From NCBI GenBank assembly GCA_049644325.1, contig JBARRR010000087.1, positions 1 through 15,953 of the forward strand: 15,953 bases of DNA, in the 5' to 3' direction. The notes under the pieces were generated by a model. That model saw only the letters and a program-made list of their open reading frames with translations. It had not been told where the DNA came from and did no database searches. Numbering within the stretch: the first letter of the stretch is position 1; each line of letters starts with the position of its first letter. Positions 1 to 7,976 of this stretch are shown piece by piece. Source of the DNA: DASZHA01 sp049644325 (GTDB lineage: Bacteria; Chloroflexota; Dormibacteria; DASZGP01). The position numbers and the translations under genes are program-made.

Positions 1-807
1 ATCATCAAGGCGTCGGATGAGGAGAACACCGGGCCGGTCGGCGTCATCGACCAGCCTGACTTTCTCAACCAGGTCGTGGAGGTGGACACCGAGCTGGAGC
101 CTCGCCCCCTGCTGCGCACCTGCAAGACGATCGAGGTGGAGGCCGGCCGCAACCAGAACGGACTTCGCTGGGGACCGCGCGAGCTGGACATCGACATCCT
201 GATCTACCGCGACCTCAACGTCGACGACAGCGACCTGGTGATTCCCCACCCGATGCTGCCCGACCGACGTTTCGTCCAGCGCGAGCTGGCCCAGGTGGCG
301 CCGGTGTTGATGGCCGACGCCGTGGTGCTGATGCCTTACGACCCCACCTGGCCGGAGCAGTTCGAAGCCGAGGCCACGCGGCTGCGTGAGGCGCTGGGCC
401 CGAGGTGTGTCCGCGTCGACCACGTCGGCTCGACGGCGGTTCCCGGCCTGGTGGCCAAGGACATCCTTGACATCCAGGTCTCGGTCGACGCGCTCGAGCC
501 CGCCGAGGCCTTCGTCGACCCGCTCGTGGAGCTGGGATACGCCTACGTTCCCGACCCGCGTTTCCCGACCTACCCCTTCTTTCGGTACCCCGCCGAAGGC
601 CCGCGTCGCGTCCACCTCCACGTCGCTTTGGCGGGCAGCGCCGAGGAGAATGACCACGTTGACTTCCGTGACCGGCTGCGCGAGGACCAGACCCTCGCCG
701 ACCTCTACGTCGAGCTCAAGCGCCACCTGGCGCGACGCTACTTCACCAACCGGATCGCCTACAGCAACTCCAAGGGCCAGTTCATCGGGGCGGCGCTGTC
801 CGACTGA
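1..807 (+). CDS. folK: FolK (HPPK) fused to a GrpB/UPF0157 domain, 5' partial
   Basis: The frame is open from base 1, so the N-terminus lies outside the window; 268 residues are visible. Residues 1-105 match the C-terminal two thirds of 6-hydroxymethyl-7,8-dihydropterin pyrophosphokinase, the enzyme that pyrophosphorylates the pterin before dihydropteroate synthase in folate synthesis. Visible FolK marks are the GVIDQPDFLN segment, the hallmark NGLRWGPRELDIDIL (residues 54-68) and IPHPMLPDRRFV (81-92). From about residue 108 the same frame becomes a GrpB (UPF0157) domain: MPYDPTWPEQF, then HVGSTAVPG (141-149), KDILDIQVSV and a HLHV segment. GrpB belongs to the nucleotidyltransferase fold group and its reaction is poorly defined. 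No stop or frameshift separates the halves. The coding sequence ends in CTGA, where a small downstream ORF may begin. Both domains are clear; the role of the fusion is unknown. Confidence 0.88.
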   Translation: MIKASDEENTGPVGVIDQPDFLNQVVEVDTELEPRPLLRTCKTIEVEAGRNQNGLRWGPRELDIDILIYRDLNVDDSDLVIPHPMLPDRRFVQRELAQVAPVLMADAVVLMPYDPTWPEQFEAEATRLREALGPRCVRVDHVGSTAVPGLVAKDILDIQVSVDALEPAEAFVDPLVELGYAYVPDPRFPTYPFFRYPAEGPRRVHLHVALAGSAEENDHVDFRDRLREDQTLADLYVELKRHLARRYFTNRIAYSNSKGQFIGAALSD

Positions 808-985
808 GCCGGCGCCGCCAGGCCGGCTTCGCCGGTCTCGCACTCGGGGCCGTGCTGGTCCTGGTCCTGGCGCCGTTCAACCTTCTCAACGACAGGTTGA
901 TCGAGGCGCTGCTCGACGTGGCGGTTGGCGGCGCTTGCGCCTGGGGCGCCTTCCGGCTGGCGTTCCCGCCCCGGTCCGACCGGGA

Positions 986-989
<4 letters not shown>
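804..989 (+). CDS. Probable small membrane protein (CTG start at 804 or GTG at 852)
   Basis: A short frame follows the FolK-GrpB gene and closes with TAG at 987-989. It has no ATG. The candidate starts are CTG at 804, which overlaps the upstream stop as CTGA and gives 61 aa, or GTG at 852, giving 46 aa. Third codon positions are overwhelmingly G or C, as in the neighbouring real genes. The longer product starts with a basic stretch (SRRRQAG) and then has a hydrophobic segment (AGLALGAVLVLVLAPF), a short polar turn, and a second weakly hydrophobic helix ending in RSDRD. This suggests a one- or two-pass membrane protein. The stop overlaps the end of the convergent response regulator gene. I do not recognise a family. 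It could also be non-coding sequence with a chance codon bias. Confidence 0.45.
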
Positions 990-1698
<709 letters not shown>

Positions 1699-1702
<4 letters not shown>

Positions 1703-2811
1703 CGACGGCTCCCGGCCGCGCTGGCTTCCTTGGCGGGCGCGACCGGTTCCGCCACCGGCAGGGTGAAGGAGAAGGTGCTGCCCTTGCCGTGGGTGCTGCT
1801 CACCTCGACCTCACCGCCGTGCAGCTCGACCAGGCCCTTGACGATGTAAAGACCAAGCCCGGTGCCGGCGGTGTTGCGATTGCCGGGGTCCGGGATCCGT
1901 TGGAACCTCTTGAACAGTCGCTCGCGGTCTTCCTTCTTGATTCCAATTCCGTGGTCCTTGATCGATACACGTACCCAGTCCTCGGTTGCTGTGGCCTGGA
2001 TCATCACCCCCGTTGAATCCGGCGAGTACTTTATCGCATTGGAGATCAGGTTCACGAGGATCTGACGGAGCTTGGCCGGGTCGGCCTTGACGTGGGGCAG
2101 GCCGCGACCGAGCTTGACGCTCAGCTTTCGACCGTTGATCTGGGTCTCGAGGTCGTCGAAGGCCTCGGCCAGCGCCGCTCCCAGGTCCAGCTCGAACATG
2201 TCGACCTGCACCCGGCCGGAATCGAGCTGGCTGGCGTCGAGGATTTCCTTGATCAGGGTCTCCAGGCGCTCCGCCTGCTTGTAGATGTCGCCGATCATCT
2301 CGCGCCGCTCCTCGGCACCGAGCTCGTAAGCAAGCAGCAGCTCGGACATCGCCTTGATCGCCGTCAGCGGGGTCTTCAGCTCGTGGCTGGTGACGCTGAC
2401 GAGGGCATCGTGGGCATCGAGGACCTCGCGAACCGCGGCCACGTCTGAGACCAGCACCAGTGCTCCGCCCCAGCTCATGCGGCGAAGCTGGATGTTGATG
2501 AAGCGCGAACCGTCGGGGGTCTCCGCCCGCAGGCCGCTGATGGGGCCGTTGAACTCCGCGCCGGTCTCCAAGCACCGCTGCAGCACCGACTCCGGTCCCT
2601 CGAAGATCGCGTTCTCCATCCCCGTGAGGCGCACCACCTTGGAGATGTGCTTGCCCGCGGCCTGCCGCTCGGTCATGCCCAGCAGCTCGAGCGCCCTCGA
2701 ACCAAGGGCGACGACTGCCCCATTGGCGTTGACCAGCAGGTAACCCTGGGCGAAAGCCTCGACAATATCGGGCAGGTTGTTGGCGTCCATGGGGGTGTTA
2801 AGGCCCTTCAT
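1699..2811 (-). CDS. Soluble PAS-domain sensor histidine kinase
   Basis: This is a 370-aa kinase without a hydrophobic segment long enough for a membrane helix, so it is predicted to be cytoplasmic. A PAS-like sensor occupies about residues 12-126, starting at IVEAFAQGYLLVNANG. The HisKA domain carries the H box SVTSHELKTPL with phosphorylated His143. The ATPase domain shows the N box (N254, N258 in NLISNAIKYSP), G1 box DHGIGI (286-291) and G2 box GTGLGL (316-321). All catalytic motifs are intact. The ATG used here overlaps the FemAB stop as ATGA; a second ATG at residue 8 (2790) is also possible. The stop overlaps the response regulator start. The sensed signal is unknown, and no conserved cofactor-binding residue is obvious in the PAS region. 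Confidence 0.94.
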
Positions 2812-3812
2812 CGGCGTAGCTTTGATCTCACCCGCCGTACGTTACCTTTGATTTTGGCAACGGCTAGATCGGCGCGCCACATTGTTACGTTCGAGACATA
2901 TGTGTACGCGCTGGCGTAGACGACGCGCCGGCCATTCCACCCGCTCTTGAACTGCCACAGCCCGGCCCAGGGGTGGTCAGGGGACTCGTCCGGTGGAATC
3001 CCCCAGAGGTCGTACTCCACGTCACCGGTCGCCTTGAGGTCCTGGATCGCCTGCCAGTGCAGCAGGTAGGCCGGCATCAGTTGACGGCCGGTCCTGGCCG
3101 ATGCCCCGAAAAGGTAAATGGCGCGGCCGCGGAAGCGGGTGACGACGATGCCGGCCAACGGCGTCGCCTCCTGGTAGGCGATGTAGAGGCGCGCCATGTC
3201 GGCGGGTCCGAGGAGCTCGAGCACGGCGCGGTAGTACGGCTCCTCGGCCAGCTGGATCCGGTGTCGCGACGACGTGACCTGGGCCATTTCGGCGAAGGCG
3301 CCGACGTCATCGCTGCGCTCGACCCGCACGCCCTTCTTCATCGCCAGCCGGATGTTGTAGCGCGTCTTGGGCTTGAAGCCGGCCAGCAGCTCGTCGGCGC
3401 CCGGCCGGAGGTCGATGATCGACGTGTGCTCCGGCTGCGTGGTGGCGCCGGGGCGCCACCCCTCGGGTGGATCGTAGGGGGCCTCGATGTCGGGTTCGAC
3501 CCGGATGTAGGCCAGGCCCTGGTCTTCAGCAAGGCGGGCCAGCGCGGCCATCGCCTCCGCCATTTGCGGCCGGGGAATGGCGGGGCCGCGAGGGACATAG
3601 GCGTGGCGGCCACCGGGGGTGCTGGTGGCCGCGGTCAGCAAGGAGACCGGCACCTCGTCACCGCCCACGTTAATAGTGGTGCGCTCGACGTCCCAGCCGA
3701 AGCGCGACTGCAGCTCGCCCCATCGGTACGACTGCAGCAGGTGGGCGCTCTCGGGCAGGCTGTCGTCCCAGCCGGTCGGGGTCGTCCGGGTTTGACTCAA
3801 TGCCGAGCTCAT
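2808..3812 (-). CDS. FemAB-family peptidoglycan bridge aminoacyltransferase
   Basis: The 334-aa protein matches the FemX/FemAB family (duplicated GNAT fold), which adds amino acids from aminoacyl-tRNA to the lipid II stem peptide on the cytoplasmic side. Characteristic stretches are LLQSYRWGELQSRFGW near the N-terminus, FKPKTRYNIRLAMKKGV in the first GNAT half, and in the second half IYLFGAS, LMPAYLLHWQAI, YDLWGIPPDE and HPWAGLWQFKSGW. Length is typical or slightly short. The C-terminus is basic (GNVRRVRSKLRR), consistent with membrane-surface association. The ATG overlaps the stop of the upstream phosphatase and the stop overlaps the kinase start, both as ATGA. Which amino acid is added cannot be told from sequence. 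Confidence 0.92.
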   Translation of the reverse strand: MSSALSQTRTTPTGWDDSLPESAHLLQSYRWGELQSRFGWDVERTTINVGGDEVPVSLLTAATSTPGGRHAYVPRGPAIPRPQMAEAMAALARLAEDQGLAYIRVEPDIEAPYDPPEGWRPGATTQPEHTSIIDLRPGADELLAGFKPKTRYNIRLAMKKGVRVERSDDVGAFAEMAQVTSSRHRIQLAEEPYYRAVLELLGPADMARLYIAYQEATPLAGIVVTRFRGRAIYLFGASARTGRQLMPAYLLHWQAIQDLKATGDVEYDLWGIPPDESPDHPWAGLWQFKSGWNGRRVVYASAYTYVSNVTMWRADLAVAKIKGNVRRVRSKLRR

Positions 3813-4447
3813 GCGGGAACCATCTTCATGTGGGCGTTGTCGTTGATGGCGACAACCGCGACGTCACCGCCGCGCCATGCGCTGAAATCGGCGCGGCTGT
3901 CGATGCTGCAGAGGGAGGTGTTGTGGATTGCCCAGCGCCAGCGCATGTTGTTGCGCTGGGTCCCGGCGATCACCGTCAGCAGCAGACGGATGACGCCGAT
4001 ATGGGTGACCACGGCCACCGTGTCGTCTTCGGCGGCGGCGCCGAGGATGTCGGTCATGACGGCAGACACGCGAGTCTCGAAGGCGTCCTCGCCCTCGCCA
4101 CCGGGGACCAGGTCCCACGAAGGGCTCTGCAGCCAGGCCTTAAAGAGCTCGGGATAGTCCTGCTCCAGCCCCGCGCTGGTCGCCCCCTCCCACTCGCCGA
4201 GGTCGACCTCGCGGAGGCGCGGTTCGAGGATGGGCGCGGGTCGATCGCCAGCGACGGCCTCCGCGGTGCGGCGGGCCCGCTCCAGGTCGGAGGTGTAGAC
4301 GCGCGACAGGCTGGTGTCACGCATGCGCTCGCCGAGCAGCTGACATTGCACCCAGCCTTCTTGGCTGAGCGCGGGGTCGGCCTGGCCCTGGATTCGCGAC
4401 GAAGCGTTCCATACCGTTTGCGCATGTCGAATCAGGAGCGTCCTCAA
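3809..4447 (-). CDS. Histidine phosphatase (phosphoglycerate mutase-like)
   Basis: The protein belongs to the histidine phosphatase superfamily: RHA motif LLIRHAQTVWN with catalytic His8, LSQEGWVQCQLLGERM, the VYTSDLERARRTAEAV block, acid residues in LREVDLGEWEG, and the second active-site His in VVTHIGVIRLLL. I place the start at TTG 4447, giving 212 aa beginning MRTLLIRHAQT, because family members begin a few residues before the beta strand leading to RHA. An upstream in-frame TTG at 4522 would add 25 residues with no family similarity. No clear Shine-Dalgarno precedes 4447, so the start is uncertain. It is the first gene of a four-gene minus-strand operon and its stop overlaps the FemAB start. 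The substrate is unknown; sugar phosphate, nucleotide and cobalamin-pathway phosphatases share this fold. Confidence 0.88.
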   Translation of the reverse strand: MRTLLIRHAQTVWNASSRIQGQADPALSQEGWVQCQLLGERMRDTSLSRVYTSDLERARRTAEAVAGDRPAPILEPRLREVDLGEWEGATSAGLEQDYPELFKAWLQSPSWDLVPGGEGEDAFETRVSAVMTDILGAAAEDDTVAVVTHIGVIRLLLTVIAGTQRNNMRWRWAIHNTSLCSIDSRADFSAWRGGDVAVVAINDNAHMKMVPA

Positions 4448-4504
4448 GTCACAGGCACGCGCTATTGGTTGTGACGTGAGGTCCCAATCGTCGCCGTCTG
4501 ACGC

Positions 4505-4546
4505 TCCTGCGCGAATTCGCAAAAATCAACTTCTGAACTCGCAGGA
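4505..4546. promoter_or_regulatory. Inverted repeat with inner palindrome in the divergent intergenic region
   Basis: A perfect 7-bp inverted repeat, TCCTGCG at 4505-4511 and CGCAGGA at 4540-4546, flanks a 28-nt core. The core, together with the last base of the left arm, contains the perfect 10-bp palindrome GCGAATTCGC (4511-4520). It lies between the phosphatase start and the divergent DUF4388 gene, where a shared operator would be expected. The repeat is seen directly; its regulatory role is inference. Confidence 0.35.
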
Positions 4547-4549
4547 CCA

Positions 4550-4640
4550 TGTGTTAATGTATTAAACCCTTCGGCCATGCAGCGTCACTCGGCGTTTTTC
4601 ATGGGTCGACCCGCTTGTTGAAAAGGTATAGGTCGAGTGC
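4550..4640. promoter_or_regulatory. Likely divergent promoter region with AT-rich palindrome
   Basis: In very GC-rich surroundings this stretch is AT-rich and includes the palindrome TTAAT-GT-ATTAA (4554-4565). TATTAA at 4560-4565 could be a rightward -10, and TTTAAT read on the other strand a leftward one. Nearer the rightward GTG start are TTGAAA (4618-4623) and an AAAGG-like Shine-Dalgarno (4622-4626). Individual promoter elements cannot be assigned with confidence. The whole region 4448-4636 holds no gene that I can see. Confidence 0.35.
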
Positions 4641-6202
4641 AGAACAGCGGCAACCTTGCGGAACTTCCACTGGAGGGGATCCTGGAGACGGTCCAACGAG
4701 ACCGCGCTACAGGCACCCTTCACCTTACCGCTGACCAGGGACAGGCGACCCTGTTCTTCCTCTTCGGCCATCTCTTTCACGCCATCGACGGCGAGCGTGA
4801 GGGAGAGCCCGTAGTCTACGAAGCGCTCAACTGGCGCGAGGGTGAGTTCACCTTCGACTCCAAGGCCAAGCTCCCGGCCGAGGAGACCATCAAGGTTTCC
4901 ACCTCCGAGCTCCTGGCCAACCGGCAGCACCAGAACGGCGGCTCACCGGCCGGCGCCATCGCTCCCGTCGCCGACCCCGAGGCAACCGTCGTCCAGCCGC
5001 CCGCGGCCGCCGAGGCTGAGGAGGAAGAGGCGGAGGTAGCGGAGGAGCAGCCCGAGGAGGAGGCGCCCCAGCCGGTCGCCGAGGCCGAGCCAGAGCCCGA
5101 GCCTGAGCCCGAGCCCGAGCCCGTCGCCGAGGCGGAGCCCGAGCCCGAGCCGGAAGCAGCGCCCCAGCCGGTTGCCGCCGCCGCGGAACACCCGATGCGG
5201 CGCGCCACCGACGTTCGGCCCGAGACCCGCGCCCCGGAGACGATGCAGCTCTACCCCGTCCCCCTGGGCCAGCTGATCTACGAGTCCCTGTCCGCGGGCT
5301 TCGTGGACTTCCCCAAGCTGCTCCGCAGCCTGGGCAAGGACGGCCACAACGGCTACGTTCGCCTCAACGGCGACGGCTTCAGCTCCGTCCTCCTGTTCTC
5401 GGAGGGCAACGTGGTCGAGGCGATCTACGACGCCGAGGGGGAGGTGGCGACCAGCGAGCGCGCCTTCCGCGCCTTTGGCGACCACATCGATGAGGGCGAC
5501 GGCGTCCTCGACGTCATCAGCCTGACTCCCGAGATGGTGACCGGCATCTACCAGTTGCTCACCGGCACGTCGTTGTTCGAGGGGCTGCTGGCCCGCTTCG
5601 TCAAGGCCGAGGCTTTGATCGAGTACCTCGGCGAGGTCGGCCACAGCGGCGCCATGATCGCGCGCAACGACGTTCGGTCCGGCATCGTCATCTTCCGCGA
5701 CGGTCAGATCCTGGGCTGCTACACCGACGCCTTCCGCGAGACCGAGCTCGACCCGGTCAAGGTCTTGGCCGTGTGCAAGGAGCCGACCACCAGCATCGAG
5801 GTCCGCGGCGGCGACGTCCCTTCGATACTGCCCACGATGGACCCCCAGGGCCGTCCCCTGCCGGCTGAGGCCGGGGTCCCGGTTGCACCTGCGCCGGCCA
5901 CCGGTCCGCCGAATGCCCCGGCGGTGGTACAGCAACCCACCTTCGAGCCCACCGCCGTCAACGGCGTCGCCGCCGAGGACGTCGACTGGCCGAGCCTTAT
6001 CAACGAGATGGCGGGCCGCGCCGACGCCGTCCTGGGCACCCGGTCGAAGAAGGTCAAGGAGCTGCTCTACGCCACCAACCACAGCCGGGAAGACGTGGAG
6101 AGCACCATCGACCGGATCTCCGAACTCTCGATCATGTTCGTCGACCCGTCCAAGCTGACGGCGCTGGCCGACGACATGCGCCGCATCGCCGCCGCGGCCT
6201 AG
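4637..6202 (+). CDS. Multi-module PATAN/DUF4388 protein with acidic Glu-Pro linker
   Basis: This 521-aa protein starts at GTG 4637. Residues 1-95 form a DUF4388 (PATAN) domain: LPLEGILETVQRDRATGTLHL, then the FFLFGHLFHA strand-turn and a WREGEFTF ending. Residues about 114-185 are a low-complexity acidic linker rich in Glu, Ala, Pro and Val, including a run of alternating Glu-Pro. Two further modules with the same pattern follow: NGYVRLNG with VLLFSEGNVVEAIYD near residues 235-265, and SGAMIARND with IVIFRDGQILGCYTD near 337-365. A Pro/Ala-rich linker and a helical C-terminal domain (about 450-521, WPSLINEMAGRADAVLG) end the protein. PATAN domains are known from regulatory proteins of gliding, pilus and stress systems, often as protein-interaction modules. 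There is no signal peptide or membrane segment, so it is probably a cytoplasmic scaffold. The exact function is unknown. Confidence 0.85.
   Translation: MQNSGNLAELPLEGILETVQRDRATGTLHLTADQGQATLFFLFGHLFHAIDGEREGEPVVYEALNWREGEFTFDSKAKLPAEETIKVSTSELLANRQHQNGGSPAGAIAPVADPEATVVQPPAAAEAEEEEAEVAEEQPEEEAPQPVAEAEPEPEPEPEPEPVAEAEPEPEPEAAPQPVAAAAEHPMRRATDVRPETRAPETMQLYPVPLGQLIYESLSAGFVDFPKLLRSLGKDGHNGYVRLNGDGFSSVLLFSEGNVVEAIYDAEGEVATSERAFRAFGDHIDEGDGVLDVISLTPEMVTGIYQLLTGTSLFEGLLARFVKAEALIEYLGEVGHSGAMIARNDVRSGIVIFRDGQILGCYTDAFRETELDPVKVLAVCKEPTTSIEVRGGDVPSILPTMDPQGRPLPAEAGVPVAPAPATGPPNAPAVVQQPTFEPTAVNGVAAEDVDWPSLINEMAGRADAVLGTRSKKVKELLYATNHSREDVESTIDRISELSIMFVDPSKLTALADDMRRIAAAA
5087..5170 (+). repeat. 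Tandem Glu-Pro codon repeat
   Basis: Alternating GAG and CCN codons encode two runs of Glu-Pro dipeptides separated by a short Val-Ala-Glu-Ala spacer inside the linker of the DUF4388 protein. The hexanucleotide periodicity is visible directly and could vary in length between strains by slippage. Confidence 0.75.
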
Positions 6203-6211
6203 CCGCAAGCA

Positions 6212-6228
6212 CCGCTTAACCAAAGCGG
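6212..6228 (+). terminator. Small hairpin after the DUF4388 gene
   Basis: CCGCTT at 6212-6217 pairs with AAGCGG at 6223-6228 around a 5-nt loop, ten bases after the TAG stop. There is no U tract, so it is at best a weak terminator or an mRNA 3' stabiliser. Confidence 0.35.
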
Positions 6229-6236
6229 ATTACCCT

Positions 6237-6257
6237 CCTCGGGTGAATAGCCCGAGG
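6237..6257 (+). promoter_or_regulatory. Hairpin overlapping the lipoprotein start region
   Basis: CCTCGGG (6237-6243) and CCCGAGG (6251-6257) form a perfect 7-bp inverted repeat with a 7-nt loop. The left arm contains the first base of the GTG start at 6243. The right arm is the only purine-rich GAGG before the alternative ATG at 6258. In mRNA this could restrain initiation at either start. The structure is visible; the effect is inferred. Confidence 0.4.
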
Positions 6258-7976
6258 ATGGGTCGCGCCCTGGAGACGGCGAGGCACGCCGTGGCGGTGC
6301 TGCTCGGCGGCATCGCGCTCAGCGCCTGCCTGCCATCGGCGCCCGCGATCGAGAACGTCTCCCCGTTCAAGGGCCAGGGAGGTGTCGCCGGCGACGCCCC
6401 GGTGTCGGTCACCTTCGATCGACCCATGGACCGGGACAGCGTGGAGACTCGCTTCGAGTTGAAGCCCTCGGTCGAGGGCTGCGACCGGGTGGCCTGCCCG
6501 GTCAGCTGGACCGGCTCGACCTTCTCCATGACCCACCCGGGTCACCCCTTCAGCAACGACACCAAGTACCGCGTTTTCATCCACCCGGGGTACAAGGACG
6601 CCGGTGGCCAGGTCAACACCGTGGAGCACGTCTGGGAGTTCCAGACCGAAGCCGCCCCCATGCTGCGGACGGCCACCCCTGCGACCGGGGCCACTGGGGT
6701 CGCCGCCGACGCCGACCTGGTGCTGCAGTTCTCGCGCCCGATCCAGGCCCCGACGACGGCGCAGCTGACCCTTCGCCCAACCGGCTCGGCGACCGACCTC
6801 AACGTCGACTACCACCTCAGCAGCGCCAGCAACGACCCCGGCCTGGTGACCGTCTCGCCACTGCGGCCGCTGCGACCCAACACCACGTACCGCCTCAGCA
6901 TCAGCCCCGATATCGAGGACCTCCACCACAACCGCCTCGGCAAGCGCACCGACATCGACTTCACCACCGGGTCGGGTGGACTGGGTCGGAGCCTTGGCTT
7001 CGCCGTGCTCGACGTACAGGGCCGGGCCACCCGGATCGCCCAGCTGCGGCCCCCGGCCAGCCTCAACGCGCCGGCGCCGAGCCTCCGGGTCGTCTACCAG
7101 GCCCAGAGCTCGATCCAGGCGTGGGGCTGGAGCCCTGACGCCTCCCACCTCTACACCCTCGAGGGCACCGATGGCACCGTGATGTCGGTCAGCGTGGCCA
7201 GCGGCGCCCCGGTGCGGCTGCCGTTCCGCGCTACCTCGATCGCGGTTTCGCCGGCCAGCGACGAGGTCGCTTACGTCAATGCCGACCGCGTCCTCCACCT
7301 CTGGACGGCCGAGGGCGGCGACGTCGCCGTGCCCCAGGCGGGGGCCGTGGTGGCGACGCCGGCGTGGAGCGGCGACGGCCACCGGCTGGCGACCGCGATC
7401 GACCAGGGTGCCGGCCGGACCGGCCTCGGCATCGTTGACCGGGGGACCTTGAGCCGCTACCTGGTCCCCCAGGTGGAGATGGCCGCGGGTCCGATGAGCT
7501 GGTCTTTCGATGGCGCCAGCCTGGCCTTCATGCGCAACCCCGGGCCGACCAAACCGGCGGAGGTCTGGATCTTCCGAGCGCTCGCGGCGGACCCGCCCGC
7601 GCTGCAGAGGGTCGACGCAATCGCCGCCACCAGCCTGACCTGGGCGTCGGACGGGGGGTCGATCTATGCTGCCACCGCCGCCGGCACCGGCCAGGGGGGT
7701 CTGCAGAGGGCACCCGCTCGGCCCGTGCCCGGCCAATCGACCGGGTTCACTGCGGTGCGCAACACCCAGGGCGCGGCCGTTTTCCCGGTGACGCCGTCCT
7801 TCGACCGGCGGGTCGCGTTCGTCCGCGTCGCCGACGGCCAACCCCAGCTATGGCTGGTCAACAACGACGGCAGCGGCCTGACCCAGTTGACCTCCACCGC
7901 GTACGACCCCACCGACCAGCTGGTGACATATGGTGTCGCCATGCCGCAGTGGGCACCGGCGACGACCGGTGGCTGA
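6243..7976 (+). CDS. Lipoprotein with two Ig-like (Big_5) domains and a beta-propeller
   Basis: The 577-aa product starts at GTG 6243, or at ATG 6258 without the first five residues. It has a lipoprotein signal: a charged start, the hydrophobic AVAVLLGGIALSAC and a lipobox LSAC with Cys29. Two bacterial Ig-like domains follow, about residues 35-133 (VSVTFDRPMDRDSVETRFEL to HVWEFQTE) and 134-245 (TPATGATGVAADADLVLQFS to IDFTTG). From about 255 to the end are repeated TolB/WD40-like propeller blades, with recurring patterns such as WGWSPDASHLYTLEG, PAWSGDGHRLATAID, SWSFDGASLAFMR and LTWASDGGSIYAAT. It is predicted to be anchored outside the cytoplasmic membrane. Such proteins bind partners or surface polymers; no enzymatic site is evident. 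The stop overlaps the start of the downstream hydrolase, suggesting a joint operon. Confidence 0.85.
   Translation: MNSPRMGRALETARHAVAVLLGGIALSACLPSAPAIENVSPFKGQGGVAGDAPVSVTFDRPMDRDSVETRFELKPSVEGCDRVACPVSWTGSTFSMTHPGHPFSNDTKYRVFIHPGYKDAGGQVNTVEHVWEFQTEAAPMLRTATPATGATGVAADADLVLQFSRPIQAPTTAQLTLRPTGSATDLNVDYHLSSASNDPGLVTVSPLRPLRPNTTYRLSISPDIEDLHHNRLGKRTDIDFTTGSGGLGRSLGFAVLDVQGRATRIAQLRPPASLNAPAPSLRVVYQAQSSIQAWGWSPDASHLYTLEGTDGTVMSVSVASGAPVRLPFRATSIAVSPASDEVAYVNADRVLHLWTAEGGDVAVPQAGAVVATPAWSGDGHRLATAIDQGAGRTGLGIVDRGTLSRYLVPQVEMAAGPMSWSFDGASLAFMRNPGPTKPAEVWIFRALAADPPALQRVDAIAATSLTWASDGGSIYAATAAGTGQGGLQRAPARPVPGQSTGFTAVRNTQGAAVFPVTPSFDRRVAFVRVADGQPQLWLVNNDGSGLTQLTSTAYDPTDQLVTYGVAMPQWAPATTGG

Noticed and set aside
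4448..4522. Upstream TTG start for the histidine phosphatase
   Set aside because: The 25 added residues have no family similarity and the region looks like the promoter side of the intergenic gap; TTG 4447 gives a normal N-terminus.
5087..5170. Possible CRISPR or satellite repeat
   Set aside because: The periodicity is six bases and in frame, encoding Glu-Pro; there are no spacers.
4943..6223. Minus-strand open frame of 426 codons opposite the DUF4388 protein
   Set aside because: It mirrors the Glu-Pro repeat as Leu-Gly repeats and shows no domain; the plus strand carries the real modules.
6216..7841. Minus-strand open frame of 541 codons opposite the lipoprotein
   Set aside because: The plus-strand frame has a lipobox, Ig-like domains and propeller repeats, while this one is low-complexity Arg/Gly/Asp-rich with no recognisable domain.
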